In this document: piece after piece, positions 59,380 to 64,000 of the stretch
How positions within the stretch are numbered: the stretch's first letter is position 1
Layout: every line of letters begins with the position of its first letter
Source: Phenylobacterium sp.
GTDB lineage: Bacteria > Pseudomonadota > Alphaproteobacteria > Caulobacterales > Caulobacteraceae
NCBI RefSeq assembly: GCF_016124325.1
Contig: NZ_WGNY01000044.1
Location: 1 to 64,000, forward strand
Length of the DNA stretch: 64,000 nucleotides
Reading direction: 5' to 3'
Made by a program: the position numbers and the translations under genes
The notes under the pieces: generated by a model
The model's database searches: none
What the model was told of the DNA's origin: nothing
The model's input: only the letters and a program-made list of their open reading frames with translations

Positions 59380-60213
59380 GTGAACGGTTTCAAGATGGCG
59401 CTCGGCGCCTGCGCGGCCATGCTGGTCGCAGGACCGGCTGCGGCCGGCACGGTCGAACTCAGCGACTACTATTTCGTCCGACCCTACGTGGACGCGGGCG
59501 GCACGACGCTGGACGGGATCCAGGAGAACGGGGCGACCTCGGACTCGCGCAACATCGGCAGCGACTACCAGTCCAATGTCGATCTCGCGACCGGCACGAT
59601 CCGGATCTATCAGAACACCACCGGCCCGAACGCCAGCGGCCAGGCCCTCGGGGTGTTTGGCGACACGCTCAACTTCACGGGCGGCGACGGCTCGCTCGTC
59701 GACTTCGCCTTCGATTTCGACGGGATCATCAACGCCCCGGCCTGGGACGGAAACGCCAGTTCGTACCTGCAGTACGGCGTCTCCGCGACGCTCTACGTGT
59801 TCGATGCGTCCTCCGAGGCGACCTACGACAACTACACCTCGATCGGCGGCGCGCTGATCTCCCAGTCGGGCTTCTTCAACTTCGCGAAGCCCACGACCGC
59901 CGCGATCGACGAATATTTCGCGCGCAGCCTGTCCGGCAGCGTCGCCGTCACGGGCGACCAGAGCTTCAAGGTGTTCGCCAGCCTCGGCACCTTCGTGTCG
60001 ATCAGCAATCAGCCCGCCACGGTCACGATGGACTTCCTGCACACCGGCGCGATCGGCGTGCAGGCGCCCTCTGGCGTCGACTACAGCTCGGCCTCGGGCG
60101 TGTTCCTGACCGACACCGGCGCCGTGCCCGAGCCGGCCACCTGGGCGGTCATGATCCTGGGCTTCGGTCTCGCGGGCGGGACGCTGCGCCGCCGACGCGC
60201 TATCGTCGCCTGA
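59380..60213 (+). CDS. PEPxxWA-CTERM sorting-domain protein
   Basis: The 277-residue secreted protein has a Sec signal (cleavage near AAA-GT), a beta-rich mature region of low charge, and the C-terminal sorting signal VPEPATWAVMILGFGLAGG followed by RRRR. That signal is the PEPxxWA variant recognised by exosortase/archaeosortase-type systems. The protein is probably anchored or released at the surface. The GTG at 59380 is chosen because AAGGAGGG lies 5 bases upstream; an ATG at 59353 is less likely. Confidence 0.88.
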   Translation: MNGFKMALGACAAMLVAGPAAAGTVELSDYYFVRPYVDAGGTTLDGIQENGATSDSRNIGSDYQSNVDLATGTIRIYQNTTGPNASGQALGVFGDTLNFTGGDGSLVDFAFDFDGIINAPAWDGNASSYLQYGVSATLYVFDASSEATYDNYTSIGGALISQSGFFNFAKPTTAAIDEYFARSLSGSVAVTGDQSFKVFASLGTFVSISNQPATVTMDFLHTGAIGVQAPSGVDYSSASGVFLTDTGAVPEPATWAVMILGFGLAGGTLRRRRAIVA

Positions 60214-60273
60214 CGCGCTCTAGGCGCCGCCGCCGCATCTCCCTAGCCTCCCCGGCAAAACGGGGAGGAGACC

Positions 60274-61437
60274 ATGCGTATCGTTGCAGGGATCGCGCTG
60301 GCGGCGGCGCTCGCTTCCGCAGGCGGGGCGGCGGCCCAGACCGCGCTCAAGCCGGGCACGCCCTCCGTGCTGGTCTGGACGCCCCAGCAGCAGAGCGACG
60401 GCTACCGCGCGATGGAGACGATCTATCGCGTCAACACCATCCATCGCGGCGAGACGGTCCACGCCCTGCCCAGGGCCGACCGCCAGATTGACCCCACCTT
60501 CGAGGTGGGCGGCAAGTCCTACACGGTGGACAGCTTCATGGCCGCCAACCGGATGTCGGGCGTTCTGGTGATCAAGGACGGCCGGATCGTCCTCGAACGC
60601 TACGCGATGGGCCGCAAGCCGGACGACCGCTGGACCTCGTTCTCGGTCGCCAAGTCGGTCACCTCCACCCTGGTGGGCGCCGCCATCGCCGACGGCAAGA
60701 TCGCCGGTGTGAACGCCCCGGTCGTCGACTACATCCCCGAGCTGAAGGGCTCCGGCTACGACGGCGTCACCGTGCGCCAGCTCCTGATGATGAGCTCGGG
60801 CGTGAAGTGGAACGAGGACTACGCCGATCCCAAGTCCGACGTCGCCCAGGCCGGGACCGCGATCCTGGAGCCCGGCGTCAATCCGATGGTGAGCTACATG
60901 CGCAAGCTCCCCCGGGCGCACGAACCGGGGACGATCTTCCACTACAACACCGGCGAGACCGACCTCGTCGGCGTGCTGGTCTCCAACGCCGTCGGCATGA
61001 GCCTGTCCGACTACGCTTCGGAGAAGATCTGGAAGCCCTACGGCATGGAGCGCGACGCCGTCTGGATGACCGACCTGGCCGGCCACGAGCGCGGCGGCTG
61101 CTGCATCTCCATGACGCTGCGCGACTATGGCCGCGTGGGCCAGTTCATCCTCGACGGCGGCGTGGCGGGCGGCAAGCGCATCCTGCCCGAGGGCTGGACC
61201 GCCGAGGCCACGAGCAAGCAGATCGACAACGGGTCCGGCGGCTACGGCTATTTCTGGTGGATGGTTCCGGGCGGCTACCAGGCCGCCGGCATCTTCGGCC
61301 AGTCGATCACTACCTATCCCAAGGATCGCGTGATCGTCGTCACCAACGCCGCCTGGCCCCAGGCCGACGCCGACGCCGCATGGATCGCGCTCGGCGCCTT
61401 CGACGAGGCGATGCGGGCGGCCGCGACGGGCGGCTGA
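60274..61437 (+). CDS. Secreted serine hydrolase of the beta-lactamase/class C family
   Basis: The 387-residue protein has a signal peptide (cleavage near AAA-Q) and the penicillin-recognising fold with S124-VAK127 (SxxK) and Y224 in FHYNTGETD (YxN). The late IFGQS-ITTYP region takes the place of the KTG box, so true beta-lactamase activity is doubtful and an esterase or D-amino-acid peptidase role is more likely. It is located in the periplasm or at the surface. Confidence 0.87.
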   Translation: MRIVAGIALAAALASAGGAAAQTALKPGTPSVLVWTPQQQSDGYRAMETIYRVNTIHRGETVHALPRADRQIDPTFEVGGKSYTVDSFMAANRMSGVLVIKDGRIVLERYAMGRKPDDRWTSFSVAKSVTSTLVGAAIADGKIAGVNAPVVDYIPELKGSGYDGVTVRQLLMMSSGVKWNEDYADPKSDVAQAGTAILEPGVNPMVSYMRKLPRAHEPGTIFHYNTGETDLVGVLVSNAVGMSLSDYASEKIWKPYGMERDAVWMTDLAGHERGGCCISMTLRDYGRVGQFILDGGVAGGKRILPEGWTAEATSKQIDNGSGGYGYFWWMVPGGYQAAGIFGQSITTYPKDRVIVVTNAAWPQADADAAWIALGAFDEAMRAAATGG

Positions 61438-61465
61438 ACCGGTATCCACTTCACCCTGACGGGCT

Positions 61466-61684
61466 CTAGGCGGCGCTGCGCCAGCGGAAGCGTTCGAGCG
61501 GCAATTCCTGGATCGGGTGGCGCTCGTCCGCCAGCCGGACCCAGCGGCCCTCGACGGCCAGCACGCGATAGATCGGCATGCCGCCGGCCTCGGTGGAAAC
61601 GAAGTCGCCCACCTCCACCGGCCGCTCGGCGGAGGGGTCCAGCAGGGTCCATTCCAGGTGATGCGGGGCGCTCTCGGCGTTCAT
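61466..61684 (-). CDS. Small hypothetical protein, 72 residues
   Basis: The product looks like a single small beta barrel, with alternating strands VGDFVSTEAGGMPIYRVLAV and WVRLADERHPIQELPLERF. I recognise no named family, although the strand pattern recalls SH3-like RNA- or protein-binding domains. It is soluble and convergent with the serine-hydrolase gene. Confidence 0.6.
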   Translation of the reverse strand: MNAESAPHHLEWTLLDPSAERPVEVGDFVSTEAGGMPIYRVLAVEGRWVRLADERHPIQELPLERFRWRSAA

Positions 61685-61776
61685 GGCGAACCTCGTCTTC
61701 CGCCCGCATGGCGGATCGAGGGCGAGAATGCGTCAATCCGGCTGAGAAGCGGCTGAGGCGCGCGTTCAGGCGGGGT

Positions 61777-63384
<1,608 letters not shown>

Positions 63385-63385
63385 C

Positions 63386-64000
63386 TCAGCGCCTCCGGTC
63401 CAGCCGCGGGTCGAGCAGGTCGCGCAGGCCGTCGCCCAGCAGGTTGAGCCCCAGCACGCTCACCACGATCGCCAGGCCGGGGAAGATCGCCAGCCAGGGC
63501 GCGAAGCCGATCATGGTTTGGGCGTCGTTCAGCATGCGCCCCCACGACGGCGTCGGCGGCTGGGCGCCCAGGCCCACGTACGAGAGCGCCGCCTCGGCCA
63601 GCACGCCCATGGAGAACTGGATGGCCCCCTGCACGATCAACAGGCTGGCGATGTTGGGCAGGATGTGCTGCGCCGAGATCAGCCCCGGCCCCTTGCCCGC
63701 CACCCGCGCCGCCAGCACGTAGTCGCGGCTCCACAGCGACAGGGCCGCCCCGCGCGCCACCCGGGCGAAGACCGGGATGTTGAAGACGCCGATGGCGATG
63801 ATGGCGTTGATCGCGCCCGGCCCGGCCACCGCCGTGATCATGATCGCCAACAGCAGCGACGGGAAGGCGAAGACGAGGTCGGCGCCGCGCATGATCGCCT
63901 CGTCGGCCAGGCCGCGCCGGGCGGCCGCCAGCAGGCCCAGCGGCGTGCCCAGCAGCAGGCCGACGCCCGCGGCCACCACCGCCACCGCCAGCGAGTTGCG
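63386..64000 (-). CDS. Oligopeptide ABC transporter permease (DppC/YejE type), 5' end outside the window
   Basis: The visible C-terminal roughly 205 residues hold five or so membrane helices and the binding-protein-dependent permease (EAA) loop AARVAGKGPGLISAQHILPNI, which contacts the ATPase. The end SVLGLNLLGDGLRDLLDPRL is typical of DppC-type subunits. The reading frame stays open to the right edge with no start codon in context, so the gene is truncated by the window. Its partner ATPase is directly downstream. Confidence 0.92.
   Translation of the reverse strand, partial: RNSLAVAVVAAGVGLLLGTPLGLLAAARRGLADEAIMRGADLVFAFPSLLLAIMITAVAGPGAINAIIAIGVFNIPVFARVARGAALSLWSRDYVLAARVAGKGPGLISAQHILPNIASLLIVQGAIQFSMGVLAEAALSYVGLGAQPPTPSWGRMLNDAQTMIGFAPWLAIFPGLAIVVSVLGLNLLGDGLRDLLDPRLDRRR

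Overview
The window is a GC-rich chromosomal segment (around 70% G+C by eye) with tightly packed genes that often overlap by 1-4 bases. The gene content suggests an alphaproteobacterium, probably of the Caulobacterales (Caulobacter/Phenylobacterium-like). Supporting signs are a PEPxxWA-CTERM protein, a GTTC-N7-GTTC LexA-type site, the ftsE-ftsX / zinc-ribbon / hpt neighbourhood, the argH-lipoprotein-lysA order and many dispersed hairpin repeats. The genus is inference; no rRNA is present to confirm it.

Left part (1-25.6 kb). This holds metabolic and envelope genes: a DapA-family lyase, a glutaminase, a fused circularly permuted ATP-grasp/alpha-E protein with its transglutaminase partner, and a low-molecular-weight tyrosine phosphatase. 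A short pocket of lower GC with two unknown genes follows. From 7.4 to 17.1 kb lies a partner-switching-like signalling locus: an RsbW-like kinase, a STAS antagonist, two HAMP-type membrane proteins (one ending in what looks like a dead SpoIIE-type phosphatase domain), a cyclic-nucleotide-binding-like protein, an Npt1/Npt2-type transporter fused to HEAT repeats, and an intact SpoIIE-type phosphatase. A PLP decarboxylase and a SET-domain protein are coupled to the RsbW-like gene. Then come a class III cyclase-like protein, an endonuclease/exonuclease/phosphatase-family hydrolase, an XRE regulator, a TlpA-type thioredoxin, argH, a small lipoprotein, lysA and an esterase-like hydrolase.

Centre (25.7-41.1 kb). 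Fourteen consecutive signalling genes surround a Kai clock operon. Reading leftwards from 32.4 kb the operon encodes a receiver protein with a KaiA/RsbU-like helical C-terminus, KaiB, KaiC with both phosphosites conserved, a PAS histidine kinase with a pseudo-receiver, a stand-alone receiver and a hybrid kinase. Most joins overlap by 4 bases. Further right are a stand-alone receiver, an overlapping operon (LuxR-type regulator, REC-PAS-HisKA_3 kinase, receiver, Cache-HAMP-PAS-PAS kinase), a pair of further kinases and a divergent receiver. Only one protein in the whole cluster has a recognisable DNA-binding domain. The KaiA-like member is the most interesting single observation here.

Right part (41.1-64 kb). 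This begins with a gene behind a LexA-type site. After it come a GNAT acetyltransferase, hpt, a zinc-ribbon/DUF3426 protein, ftsE-ftsX, a YdcF-type protein, a PlsC-type acyltransferase, a ChaC-type cyclotransferase, a DUF2125 protein, a methyltransferase, an SDR, a GST, a cysteine synthase, tRNA-Met, a glycosyltransferase coupled to an asparagine synthetase, several hydrolases, an LhgO-type oxidase, a TTC38-like TPR protein, a PEP-CTERM protein, a beta-lactamase-fold hydrolase and an oligopeptide ABC transporter that runs off the right edge.

Across the window at least ten palindromic elements of several families sit between genes and, in some cases, inside them. One is read through in frame as a linker in asnB. 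A perfect 30-bp palindrome encodes a linker in the kai-operon hybrid kinase. Others supply a start codon (the lipoprotein) or the C-terminus and stop codon (the transglutaminase).
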